Source of the DNA: Pegoplata infirma
Lineage: Eukaryota; Arthropoda; Insecta; Diptera; Anthomyiidae
Length of the DNA: 64,000 nt
Direction of reading: 5' to 3'
Assembly (NCBI GenBank): GCA_963921195.1
Contig: OY992537.1
Location: 35,015,410 to 35,079,409 of the forward strand
Made by a program: the position numbers and the translations under genes. Shown here piece by piece: positions 33,706 to 44,699 of the stretch (positions are counted from its first letter, which is position 1; every line of letters begins with the position of its first letter). The notes below the pieces were generated by a model, which did no database searches, had not been told where the DNA came from, and saw only the letters and a list, made by a program, of their open reading frames with translations.

Positions 33706-34429
33706 AATGTTTTTTTTGTTAAAGCGAACAATAACGAACTTTATTAATAAAAAATTGTCTTTAAAGTTATTTTTTTAAGAACTTTCCAAACAAATTTTGT
33801 TTTTGACTTTTTTTGTTAGTTATTCAAAAAAAAACAAACGCTTTAAAACGTATTTTCCTTATTATTAGCTTTAAATATTAGCTTTTTTCAGAATTTAAGC
33901 AAATTTTAAATCTTTCTTTACATTTATGGGTTAATTATAATAAAATCTTTCAACAAAAAAAAAAAAAAAAAACTCTTGTCTGTAGACGACAAGACAACAA
34001 ACATTTGCGATCATTGTCAATTGTCGCGTAATATGTTTTATTTTCTTTATATTTTTAGCTGGGGATTGTCTTTTTCTTTCATAATTTGTCGTTTTTTTTT
34101 TTTGTTGTCTTTCTTTACAAACTATAAGTTTATCGTATTTATGACCTCAAGTCGTGTTGAGAATTTTGAATTTATTGCGCTTTCATTTACTTTCATATTT
34201 TGTCTTTATTTATGTGAAAAATTGTCATAAATTTTATTTTATTCGAATAAAACAGAACTAAATTAATTACAAGAAGTGTCATGATTCATATCTGCAATTA
34301 AGAGATTTAATTGATTTAATAAGAAAGTTTACTTAAGAAATTTTTTAAGATTTTTTTTTGGACTACAAGAAATTAAAAATATTTTATTAAGGAGACATAC
34401 TTAAAAAAAATCATGTAAAAAGAATTAAA
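33706..34429. other. Gene-free stretch
   Basis: No supportable gene. The frame at 33976-34230 is F/L-rich with no recognisable motif. A pyrimidine tract ending TTTTTAG at about 34053-34059 has no convincing exon after it. Confidence 0.45.
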
Positions 34430-35215
34430 TTTTTGAAAAAAAAATTTTGAAAAAAAAAATTTCGGCGACAAAAAAAAATCCGCGAAAAAAAATTTTGCTG
34501 AAAAAAAAAATTCCGCGATTTTTTTTTAAGTTATGGATTTTTGAAAATTTAAATAAAAACAAAAAAACTGTCTTGCGATGCATAACATTTTGACGCACTG
34601 AACACAAATATCAACAAATTTTTAAAATCGGTCGAACGGTTTTCGAGATATCGCTGTCTGAAATTGGCAAAAAATGGCGGGTTTTTCTACGTTCAAGATT
34701 TAAAAAAAAATCTCTAAAATTCTTTCCCTTGACTATTTCATAAAGCTTAAGATAATCTTTCTTTTAAAATGAATTTGAGCCAAATCCCATAAATTTTAAT
34801 CCGTGGCGGCCTTCGATCAAAGTTTTAGATTTTTCGAAAATTTCCACCAAAAATTAGATTTTTTGAAAAATTACCAAATAAAAAGAAATATGTTGCGATA
34901 CATTATTTTTATTAATTTTGGCATGCTGAATAAGAATATCCAAAAAAATTTTGAAATCGGTAGAGTGATTTTCGAGATATCACCATTTTAAATTTGTATA
35001 AATAAAGATTAAGACAAACTTTCATTTAAACTTAATTTGAGCCAAATCAAAGCATTTTTTACCTATGACACCCTTTGATGAAAGTTAAGAGTTTTTGGTG
35101 AAAGTTTTCTGAAAAATCAAAACTGTCATCGAAAGGCGCCACGGGCTAAATTGATCAAATTTGGCTTAAATTAGTTTTAAAAGAAAGTTTGTCTCAGGCT
35201 CTATGAAAGGGTGCA
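34430..35215. repeat. Family E copy
   Basis: GGTCGAACGGTTTTCGAGAT, AAAAATGGCGGGTTTTTCTA, TTAATCCGTGGCGGCC, ATTTTGGCATGCTGAATAAG and GCGCCACGGGCTAAATTGAT. As at 11.6 kb the orientation of the words flips within the copy. Confidence 0.7.
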
Positions 35216-35398
35216 GGAAAAAAAAATTGAAGAACATTATTTTCGGCATCCCCTTTTTAGGGGAGTGGACATAAAAAATTATTTAAATAATGATAAAGTT
35301 GTATTAATTAAGTATAAAAAGTGTAATTTATCTACTTGGCAACCTTTTTTGCATGGAAGAAGGTCCCAAAGAAAAAAAAACGCCCTGCCAAATTTTTC
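35216..35398. mobile_element. Probable A-prime-type tail fragment
   Basis: CATCCCCTTTTTAGGGGAGT followed by GGACATAAAAAATTATTTA resembles the CCCCTTTTGTGGGCGTGGAC tail of the A-prime copy at 10.65 kb. Weak. Confidence 0.35.
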
Positions 35399-35411
35399 TA
35401 CCCTCCACTTA

Positions 35412-35970
35412 CAAGGAAGGTCTTTCACAGGGCACCCACCGATTGTCCTGAAACTTGAATATGGGAATGAGGGGGAAAAATAATAGTTACCTGTTTTTTT
35501 TAGCTGCCTAATCTCAAATTTAAAAAAGGGTTGCCACCTTATGAAAAAATAAGGGCTTTCGGGAAAATCCGTATAAAAGCCGAACTAGCAGGAATTTTGA
35601 CAAACGAAAAAATACGGGTATGCTTAATTTTGATAGAGATTATTATATATAATTTTGGCGGTCGTACGTATATACATTTTCATATAAACTACCCTAACGA
35701 TTATCCATTTTTGACAATAACGAACTTAACGAAGCCGAATTTGGACACGACCGATACACCATATAAAGTGTTCATATAGTTTCTTTTGAAGAAATGGGAA
35801 AAATCCTTAAAAAACTAAAAAAAAATCCCATTTTTCCTCTTTTCCCCTTTGACCCGCTAAATGTGAGATTGGTTAGCTAAGAAAAAACAAGTAACTCTTA
35901 TTTTGCTCCCCTCTTTCCTATATGCAAGTTTCTGGACAATCGGTGGGTGTACTGTAAAAGACCTTCCTTG
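35412..35970. mobile_element. Foldback N1 (559 bp), TTA target duplication
   Basis: Ends CAAGGAAGGTCTTTCACAGG and, inverted, CAAGGAAGGTCTTTTACAG. TTA is present at 35409-35411 and 35971-35973, and intact family A copies carry the empty site CCACTTAGTGATAG. The arms pair for about 110 bp; an unpaired interior of about 310 bp carries the frame at 35531-35779. The TTA duplication is Harbinger-like. Relative: N2 at 53.2 kb. Confidence 0.9.
35531..35779 (+). CDS. Open frame inside N1 with weak resemblance to a ubiquitin-conjugating (E2) fold
   Basis: This 82-residue frame lies in the interior of foldback N1. Residues about 13-21 read RIKAELAGI, resembling the RIQKELAEI of helix 1 in UBE2D/E-type E2 enzymes. 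Residues about 43-60 read GGRTYIHFHINYPNDYPF, resembling the E2 segment GG.FFL.I.FP.DYPFKPP. The order is right, but the spacing is about 13 residues short. The PP after DYPF, the HPN motif and the catalytic cysteine region are absent, so no enzyme activity is expected. It may be a captured, decayed host-gene fragment or a coincidence. It has no promoter I can see, and it ends in ordinary AT-rich sequence. Confidence 0.3.
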   Translation: MPPYEKIRAFGKIRIKAELAGILTNEKIRVCLILIEIIIYNFGGRTYIHFHINYPNDYPFLTITNLTKPNLDTTDTPYKVFI

Positions 35971-36463
35971 TTAGTGATAGAGGGTATATATAAGTTTGTC
36001 ATTTCGTTTGTAACTCATCGAAATATCGATCTGAGGCCCCATAAATTTTATATATAATTGATCAGTGATCGATTTTAAGACATACTAGCGATGTCCGTCT
36101 GTCTGTCTGTGGAAATGGTGATCACGGCCAAAATATTACACGGAGATGACTGAAACTTAACATATTTATTGGAAGTTCCCCCGAGCAGTTTGGTATTGCA
36201 TTTGAGCGATATCGGTTCAGCGGCTCAAAAGTTATGAACGAAAATATAAGGACACCTCAAAAATTTTGGTACATTCAACATAACCTAAAAATACAATGTG
36301 CTTAAATTCGGCTGCTGGTTGACATATGTGAACATAATTGAACACCGAGTGGTATTTAAACAAGTACGAACATATTTTTTTACAAAAAACTAAGTTTTCA
36401 CCGAATTTTTTTTTTTCACCAAAAATTTTTTTTTCGCGGATTTTTTTTTTTCATTTTTTTTTT

Positions 36464-37289
36464 TATACACTACACCACACTGTGGTACAGGGTATAATGA
36501 GTTTGTGCTGATGTTTGTAACTACCCGAATTATTGCTCCTAGACCCACTTTTAAGTACACCGATTGACTCAGAATCACTTTTTGAGTCGATCTAGCGATG
36601 TCCGTCCGTCCGTCCGTCTGTCTGTCCATGTAAACGGTGTAACACGATACAGGTCACAATTTTTTATCAATTTACTTGAAATTTTAAACTTAAGCCTCTG
36701 TTGGGTCAAGGACGAATCCTTTTGAAATTGGAAATCGGTTCATGTTTCGACCTAGCCGCCATACAAAGGTCCTCTTTAATTTTGGCTTAAATGATTTTAA
36801 TAACCGTATTATAATAGATATCGTTTCGAAATTTGACAGGTAAACGTATTTTGTATTTACAAATCAACATTCCGAATTTCAAAGGGATCGGACCAGTTCT
36901 TCTTGTAACCCCCATATAAACCACCTTCCCGATATTCACATAAATCTCTTTAATCTCATGAAAATAGAAAATATTTCATTAAAATTTTGTTTGTGTGTGT
37001 TTAACGCGTACTTTAATAACCTTATCAAATCCTATTATAATCGGACAATTTTTGGACTAGGACCCATATGAAAATTTCGCCCGATATTCAGTTAAATCGG
37101 TTTATTGGCAACAAATAGAAGCCTATTTGGCTCAAATTTAGTTTGTGGGTGTTTTTTACGCTTATTAGAGATTTGACAGAAGATAAATCCAATCGGTCCA
37201 TGTTTGAAGTTGGGACCCATTTTTCGGGAAACTCTGGTGTAGGGTATTATATGGTCGGTCTTGACCGACTATAACTTTCTTACTTGTTT
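36464..37289 (+). mobile_element. Family B element B2
   Basis: TATACACTACACCACACTGT to GTCGGTCTTGACCGACTATA and TTTCTTACTTGTT. Same organisation as B1, with a GTCCGTCCGTCCGTCTGTCT tract. Inserted into a T-run of the host family A copy. A (TTTG)n run follows at 37286-37305. Confidence 0.85.
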
Positions 37290-37405
37290 GTTTGTTTGTT
37301 TGTTTTTTTCAAATAAACTTTTTTACATTGTGGAGGGTATCAATACATTCGGTAAGGTCGAATTTAACTTTTTTACTTGCTTAACTCTAATTTCAATTGT
37401 AAAAC

Positions 37406-37422
37406 TGGCGCCCAACGTGGGG
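37406..37422 (+). promoter_or_regulatory. tRNA-Lys-type primer binding site of an LTR retroelement
   Basis: TGGCGCCCAACGTGGGG is the complement of the conserved 3' end of insect tRNA-Lys (CCCCACGTTGGGCGCCA), the primer used by Gypsy-group elements. It is the only perfect copy here; degenerate copies follow. I cannot delimit an LTR upstream, because the family A/B stack ends at 37379, and no gag or pol frame follows. Confidence 0.75.
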
Positions 37423-37739
37423 AACTATTTGTTAAGCGGAATAAATATTTTAATTAATTTAAATGAAGTTTTAAACTTTAATTTAAATATTTTTAAAATC
37501 AACGCCAAATAACTATTTACTATTTTTTGAAATTTTTTAGTGGAATCTTCAACGGTTAGATGAAATTTTCGAATTCCTAGCACGATTGCTTAGAATTTGG
37601 GTTACATTAAAGAATTTGGATTTATTTACAAAAATTTTGCGATTACTTCAATTATAATTTTCACATTTTTATTAATTTGTTCGAAATCTATAGATTTTTT
37701 CCAATTTACATCGATCTTTTTTGAATTTTAATGATTTTT

Positions 37740-39420
37740 TTTTTTCAAATTGGCGCCCAACTTAGGGCCTAGGTTTGTAGTGCGTAATTTGGCTTCAATT
37801 TTAATACATGAAAAGTTAAAAAATTTAATTGTAAAAACTATAAATCGAGGCTTATTATTTATTGTACTCAACAAATTTAGAATTTACTAATTGCAAATTT
37901 CACATGGAATTTCCAAATGGAATTTTAAAATCCCAAACTAAGTATTCTATATTTTTTTAAATTGTCGCCCAACTTAGGCCTTAAGTTGGTAGAGCGTAAT
38001 TTGGCTTCCATTTGAACACATAAAGTAAAAAAATTATCGATATTTTTTGGAATTTCATTGATTTTTTTATTAAATTGGCGCCCAACTCAGGGCATAAGTT
38101 TGTAGAAGGTAATTTGGCTGCGATTTTTATACATTAAGTTAAAAAAGTCATTGTAATAATTACAAATCGAGACTTATTATTTATTGTACTAAACAAATTT
38201 AGAATTTACTCATTGCAAATTTCACATGGAATTTCCAAACGGAATTTTAAAATCCCAGACTAAGTATTCAATTTTTTTTTTTTTAAATTGGCGCCTAACT
38301 TAGGGCTTAAGTTGGTAGAGCGTAATTTGGCTTTCATTTGAATACATAAAGTCAAAAAATTCATTGATATTTTTGAATTTCAATGATTTTTTATTAAATT
38401 GGCGCCCAACTCAGGTCATAAGTTTGTAGAGGGTAATTTAGCTTTGATTTTAATACATTAAGTTAAACAAGTAAAAAAGTTAAATTCGGCCTTGCCGAAT
38501 GTAATGATACCCTCCACAATTTCAAAAAGATTTTTGCAAATAACTTTATTTAAAAGGAAATTACTTGTGAAAAAAAAAATAAAATTTAAAAAAAATTTCC
38601 GCGAAAATAAATTTTGGTAAAAAAAAAATCCGCGATTTTTTTCTTTTTTTTGTCAAAAAATATTTTCGTACTTGTTTAAATACCATTTGGTGTTCAATTA
38701 TGTTCACATATGTCAACCAGAAGCCGAATTAAACCATATTGTATTTTTAGGTTATGTTGAATGTACTGCAATTTTTGAGGTGTGCTTACATTTTCGTTCA
38801 TAACTTTTAAACCGCTGAACCGATATCGCTCAAATGCAATACCAAACTTCTCGGGAGAACTTCCAATAAATATGTTAAGTTTCAGTCATCTCTGTGCAAT
38901 ATTTTGACCGCGACAGCATTTTCCACAGACAGACAGACAGACGGACATCGCTAGAATGTCTTAAAATCGATCGGGCATCATGAATATATATACTTTATGG
39001 GGTCCCAGACCGATATTTCGATGAGTTACAAACGGAATGACAAACTTATATATACCCTCTATCACTAAGTGGAGGGTATAAAAAGTTATTGCAATAATAA
39101 CAAATCGAGGCTTATTATTTATTCTACTCAACAAATTTAGAATTTACTCATTGCTAATTTTTCATGGAATTTCCAAATGGAATTTTAAAATCTCAAAACA
39201 AGCATTTATTTTTTTTTAAATGGCGCCCAACTCAGGGCATGAGTTTATGGAGAGTAATTTGGCTTTGATTTTAATACTTAAAATTAAAAAAAAAATTATT
39301 GTAATAATTACAAATTGAAGCTTATTATTTATTCTACTTAACAAATTTAGAATTTGTTCTTTGAAAATTGTAAATGGAATTTCAAAATGGAATTTTAAAA
39401 TCTCAAACCAAGTATTCAAA
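37740..39420 (+). repeat. Tandem dimeric repeat headed by degenerate primer-binding-site words
   Basis: TTGGCGCCCAACTTAGGGC-like heads occur near 37751, 37961, 38075, 38287, 38397 and 39221. Alternate spacings are about 211 and 112 bp, so the true unit is a dimer of about 322 bp. The long half contains AATCGAGGCTTATTATTTAT and CACATGGAATTTCC; the short half contains GAATTTCATTGATTTTTT. The last interval is lengthened by a family A insertion. Confidence 0.85.
38467..39081 (-). mobile_element. Family A element, complete reference copy (about 615 bp)
   Basis: Runs from ACAAGTAAAAAAGTTAAATT and hairpin TTCGGCCTTGCCGAA, through tail, GACAGACAGACAGACGGACA tract, TATATA, GTCCCAGACCGATATTTCGA and the core, to CACTAAGTGGAGGGTATA. 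It interrupts the primer-site repeat between GTTAAA and AAAAGT, and removing it restores the repeat. Best single copy for defining family A. Confidence 0.9.
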
Positions 39421-40890
39421 TGAAATTTTAAAATTTTCCAATAGAATCTTAAATTATCGTATACAAACTTTAATTTGCAGAGAAATTTGTTGAATTTAAA
39501 CCCCGAATTTTCAAATTAAATCTAAAAATTTAAATCCCAAAAAATTATTTTTTTTTTTATTTTTTCAGAACAATGTCTTCAATATCAAGATTTTTTGTTT
39601 AAGATCAAGAAAACAATTTACTTTTACTTTTTTCTTTTTATTGTAAACTTAAAATTTTGCTTCTATATATTTTCAAAATATGATTCATTTTCTATTCATT
39701 TCAAAATATTTACATAAATAATTCTTTACAAACTTTAAATATTGTAGACAAAACAAAAATTATTTTAGTGAGAAATATAAAACAAAATATATTTTTTATT
39801 TTGGAATATGTTAATTTAACCCAATATTTTATATGATGAGTAAGTAGTATATTGTATGCATAAATGTTTATAATATTCTAACACATTTTTGCTTTTATTA
39901 TATTTACTATTAGGGGTATTCAAATTGGCTTAAACCATAATTGAAATTCTGGAATTCCCCACAAGAATTGAAAAAAATATCTAAAATGTTTTTTCTGGCC
40001 ACACCAAATAAAATTAAAAAACGGAATTCCGAAAGCCCAATAGAAATTAAAAAAATTCCAATTTTTTTGAAATTCTGAATTCACCAAAAATGTGTAAAAT
40101 TTTCTATTTGCTAGATTTCTTAATTATTAACTTAACCCGCTTTAAATCACTTACATCCCTTGAATACCCATAATTTTTAGCTCGTTAGATATTTTATAGT
40201 TGTGCTAATATTTGCACTTTTGTGTGCAAATTAAAATATCAATAATATAAATCTACATAGACATACATATTACACTCTAAAAAAATTAGTAGTTTACTAT
40301 TTTTTTTTGCTAACACGAGCTAGTGGTTTGCTTAAAATTTTTTTTACATATTTTGTTCAATAATTTTATATATGTCAACGATACCCAAAATAGCAGGCAT
40401 GATCAAAATGATTCGTTCACGAACTGTTGAATGAAAACAAAAAATTGACCGATTGAACTAAATAAACAAACTAGGTCTTTTATTTCACTCAATTGAACTA
40501 TTGAGCACAATTCTGCCATTTACCCTAAAAAATTAAAAATCCAAATATGTTCTCTCTTCAAATTTTGAGATTTTGGGGTCTTTAGTTCAATAATTCTAAA
40601 AAAATACCAATTTTCCAATTGGACCCACTTCATGGCCCCTAAGAATCGAAATGTATAAAGTTTTTTTCTAAATGTTTTTTTTTTTGCTGAACCATTAGAC
40701 CAATATTTTAGTAATTCGAAAAAGTACCAAAGCACAATTTTCTAGCCCTTTCTTTTTACCTCTTATTATCAGAAATTTCTAATTTTATTTTTCAAAACTT
40801 TTGGATTCGATTTCGAAATTCAGTTTTAAGAAAAGGTAAATCCATTATTTCAGAAGATTGAAAAAAGTACCAATGTACAATTTATGCCTT
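39421..40890. other. Gene-free AT-rich stretch
   Basis: No gene or strong repeat seen. TTTTTTATTTTTTCAG near 39551-39566 resembles a 3' splice site but no exon follows. The frame at 40520-40735 (reverse) is low complexity. Confidence 0.5.
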
Positions 40891-40891
40891 T

Positions 40892-42296
40892 TTATACCCT
40901 CCAACCACAATGTGGGGGTATACTCACTTAATCATTCCTAGTGTAACGAAATATCGGTATAGGATCGCATAAACTATAAATATACATCAGAGATCGAATT
41001 GAAGACATTCTACTGATATCCGTCCATCTGTCCGTCTGCCTGTCACGGTGCCCTGGATAGGATTTAAATAAAATGTTGGTGTTACTCCAATTTTTAAGTG
41101 GATTATGTTTTTAGAAGATAAAAGAAAGAAAATGAGCCAAAAAAGAAAAAAAAGTACTAGGCGCTTTTTTTTGGCGGGCAAAAAGATGAATTTCAAAAAA
41201 TCAAAAAAGAATTTATTCTTTCAAATGCATTAAAATTTGTATAAACGGATGTAAATTCATCACATATTTACTTATCAGTGAGATTTTGATATATATGTAA
41301 CATATTTTTCCAGATATGAGACTTAAAAGAATAATTTCACTATTAATTGAAACTAAATGAAATATGTCCTTGTAAATTATTTATAAATGTAAGTTCTTAA
41401 AAGTTTTCAGTGTACTACTCAGACGGACAGCAGAACACAAGGTTGCCTCAGTTTAGACCTTAGTGAGTCATATAATTTTAAAAGAATTAATACTTTTTTG
41501 TTAAAAATGTTTTTTTAAAACTAAAAAAAATCAGAAAACGAAAGTAAAAATCATTAAAAATGTGTTTGCAATGCCTAAGGAAGAGTAAAATAAAGTAAAA
41601 AATAGTTTAAAAAGAGATACAGAAAGTGTTTTGGACTATTTGTTTATTGCGAAACTTATGGATGGACTTAATATCCTTTTTAAATTTTGTTTATTTCGCC
41701 AAAAATCCTTTGTAAATTTTGTTTGTATTGTTGGGGTAACTTCCCCCCTTCAAAATCTAGAAACAGGATCAATATTAAATGTGAAGTAACTGCTAGAGTT
41801 AAAATTTTCATTAAATTAAAGAAGAAATTTGATTAAGTCTCACTAAATAGTGAAATTATTCTTTTAAGTCTCATATCTGAAATAATATGTCACATATATA
41901 TTTAAATCTCACTGACAAGTGAATATGTGATGAATTTACATCTGTATAAAACATTTTTAATGCATTTGAAAGAATAAATTCTTTTTTGTTTTTTTGAAAT
42001 TCATCTTTTTGCCCGCCAAAAAAAAAAGCGCCTAGTACTTTTTTTTCTTTTTTGGCTCATTTTCTTTCTTTCATAGTCCAAAAACTTAATCCGCTTAAAA
42101 ATTGGAGTAACACCAAAATTTTATTTAAATCCACTCCAGGGCACCGTGCTGTGGAAGACACGACACAGTACAAAAGACCTAGACTCCTGAAGTTTGGCAT
42201 GAATATGTCTAATGGTCATAGGCTGGTAAAGTTCGGAGATGGGCAAACTCGGATCAGTAAGAAAAAGTTCCCCTTGAAAAACTAAACCAATCTCAA
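40892..42296 (+). mobile_element. Family A-prime element interrupted by a CACGGTG-ended foldback
   Basis: TTATACCCTCCAACCACAAT, core AACGAAATATCGGTATAGGA, and GTCCATCTGTCCGTCTGCCT, then the foldback. It resumes CTGTGGAAGACACGACACAG, AAGTTTGGCATGAATATGTC, AAAGTTCCCCTTGAAAAAC. Family B copy B3 abuts its right end. Confidence 0.75.
41044..42148. mobile_element. Foldback with CACGGTGCCC ends, CTGT duplication (1105 bp)
   Basis: CACGGTGCCCTGGATAGGAT is mirrored by CCACTCCAGGGCACCGTG. CTGT flanks both ends (41040-41043, 42149-42152), and other A-type copies carry an undisturbed GTCTGTGGAA. The arms pair for about 340 bp (AGTACTAGGCGCTTTTTTTT against its complement). CAC-GTG-type ends with a 4-bp duplication recall Chapaev or Transib elements. 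The centre (41400-41760) shows no transposase. Confidence 0.85.
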
Positions 42297-42660
42297 ACAA
42301 GTAAGAAAATTATAGTCGGTCAAGACCGACCATATAATCCCCTACCAGAGTTTCCCGGAAAATGGGTGCCAAGTTCAAATATGGACCGATTAGATATATA
42401 TTTTGTCGAATCTTTAATAAGTGTAAAAAACACTTACAAATCAAATTTGAGTGAAATAGGCTTCGATTTGCTGCCAATAAACCGATTTTGTGAATATCGG
42501 GCGAAATTTTTACATTTGGCCTAAGTCCAAAAATGATCCGATGGTAATCAGATTTCATAAGGTTATGGAATTACGCGTTTAAAATACACAAACAAAATTT
42601 TAATTAAATATTTTCTTTTTTTCATGAACTTTGAGAGATTAATGTGAAAATCGGGAAGGT
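42297..42660 (-). mobile_element. Family B copy B3, truncated
   Basis: ACAAGTAAGAAAATTATAGT, hairpin TCGGTCAAGACCGA, GAGTTTCCCGGAAAATGGGT and AATATCGGGCGAAATTTTTA, ending at AAAATCGGGAAGGT where element Q begins. The expected (GTCY) half does not reappear after Q. Confidence 0.75.
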
Positions 42661-43516
42661 CCCAGGCAGAAAAATATGATCGGGAAAGCGCTGGCAAAGT
42701 ACCTTTTATGGTCGCTTGTGTGCTGGGAAAGCATCACAGTTTAGTACTCCACCAGCATCCAAAATGATAACCACGGTAAACGGTATGCCGTTGCTATTTT
42801 AAAGCTCTTTGAAAGCGCTTTAAAAACAAAAAATATGGTACTATTATAGCTCTTTTAGAACAAAAAAATGGGACGTATCAAAATTGTATAAGTCCATAAG
42901 ATACAACTTTTTTGGTGTTTATTTGAATAAAGAAATTTATTAAATTAGGATAAAAAATTTATTGACTAATTTATTAGGATAAAAGAATTTTGAACAAACT
43001 TTGAAATAGTTTTTAAGTCCCGGAAAAAATTTGTTTGCAGTTTTCTTTGCGTTTTGGAATAAAAAATTTATTTAAAATGCTTCTAGGAAAATTTTTGGAA
43101 AAGTCCCGAAAAAAAGTGGTGTATTGAACCGAATCGGGTAGTGGTCCAAAGGGATAGGCCCAGTGACATTTCACATGTGATGTATCCGGAGTTTAAGACA
43201 CTTCCTCACGAAAGAAACAGGTGTTTTTATATAAAAGGTGTCAAGTTTGTAATATGTAGGTCATTGTGTCTAAGTGACACATCACGAGAACTATCAAGGA
43301 CCGGCCACTTATCCTGCGGGGAAATAAAAAAAATTCCAACTGTTACGAAAATTAATAAATTTTAATAAAAAAATTATACTTTCAACGGATTTAAATAGAA
43401 AAACATTGGCAAAGCGCTTGCTAAGCACTTTTTCGAATTCATACTACCTTTTACACAAAAAATAAAGTGCTTTACCGAGACTTTTTCTTTGGAACGGTTG
43501 GCAGTTTCTGCCTGGG
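42661..43516. mobile_element. Element Q, CCCAGGCAGAAA inverted ends (856 bp)
   Basis: The left end CCCAGGCAGAAA is matched by TTTCTGCCTGGG. Subterminal AAAGCGCTGGCAAAG and CATTGGCAAAGCGCTTG also mirror each other. No clear target duplication, and the host does not continue, so the locus is rearranged. A 74-residue frame near 43141 uses a GTG start and resembles nothing known to me. Confidence 0.6.
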
Positions 43517-43619
43517 TTACTTTGAGTCTCATCGCATGTTAAAATCATCAACGCTGCAATGTATAAAATAAGAGATCCTATACCTTATTTTATACCTTTT
43601 TTGGTAATCTAAGTTTTGC

Positions 43620-44175
43620 TGGGATTGGCTTAAATAAAGTTTAACTAAAATTTTGTCTCAAACTCTATGAAATATTGAATGGCAAATATATTTAGAGATT
43701 TTTTTTTAAATGTCTTAAACGTTGGAAAACCCGCAATTTTTAAAAATTTGTTGACAAATTTCTAAGGGCGATATGTCGAAAACCGCTCGACTGATTTCAA
43801 ATTTTTTTGGATATTTGTATTCAGTATGGTAAAATTAATAAAAACAATGTACCGTGAGATAATTTTATTCTTTAAGTTTTTAAAAATCCAAAAATTTGGT
43901 GAAAATTTTCCAAAAATCAAAAACTTTGATCGAAATCAAAAACTTTAATCCACGGGTTACAATTATTGTATTTGGATCAAGTCAAGTTTAAATGAAAGAT
44001 TATTGTAAGCTTTATAAAAGGGTCAAGCAAAAGTAAATTTTGAGATTTTTTTTAAAAAACTTTTTTAACGTAGTACAAGGCGCCATTTTGTCTAAATTTC
44101 AAATAGCGATATCTCGAAAACCGTTCTACCGACTTTAAAACTTTTTGATATTCATGTTCAGTATATCAAAATTGC
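43620..44175. repeat. Family E copy
   Basis: AAATTTTGTCTCAAACTCTA, GGCGATATGTCGAAAACCGC, AGCGATATCTCGAAAACCGT and CCACGGGTTACAATTATTG, in one orientation. Confidence 0.7.
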
Positions 44176-44699
44176 TTGTTACAGTTAATTGATTTTTAGC
44201 AAAAAGTTTTGCTAACTTAAGCAATTAGATTGTGGTTTCCAATTTTTTTTGTTGCAATTTTTCCAGTTTTTTTTTTGAGTGCAGTAACTAACATTGGGTC
44301 TATATAAGAAGAGATTATATTATATATTCCGAGTTCATGATGTTTATGATGACGTTGTTTATAAACAAGTTTCCTTAATTATATTTTTTTTGCTTTGTTT
44401 TTATTTTTTTATTAATATTAATATGGTTTGTATTTGTTTACACTCAATTGTGGCTGTTTGGCTGGCTATTTTTGCTGGCAGTACCTAGCACGAATTATGA
44501 CTGCTATCTAATATTTATAGGAACTTTTTTTTTTTTAATTCGCGAAATTTGTAATTGCGCTTTTAAATGTAGAATTTATTTTTTGTTTATTTTTGGAAAA
44601 CGAAATGTACAAAAAGATTTTTTTTTTGAAAAAACATACAATCTAGCAAAAACTTGGTCTCGCTTACCTGGTTATGGCTTTTTGGATTTTGGATTATTG
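44176..44699. other. Gene-free stretch
   Basis: Two overlapping frames (44294-44488, 44448-44735) are F/I/L-rich without motifs. I regard them as chance. Confidence 0.45.

Larger units (their letters stand above)
35399..37379 (+). mobile_element. Family A element split by foldback N1 and by family B copy B2
   Basis: TACCCTCCACTTA stops at 35411; after N1 it resumes TTAGTGATAGAGGGTATATA with the full core, a GTCCGTCTGTCTGTCTGTGG tract and the tail to a T run. B2 follows. The family A end returns after B2 as ACATTGTGGAGGGTATCAAT, hairpin TTCGGTAAGGTCGAA and TTACTTG. Two independent insertions in one host. Confidence 0.85.

Noticed and set aside
37406..37422. tRNA-Lys gene
   Set aside because: Only the 17-base complement of the tRNA 3' end is present; no cloverleaf, A box or B box.
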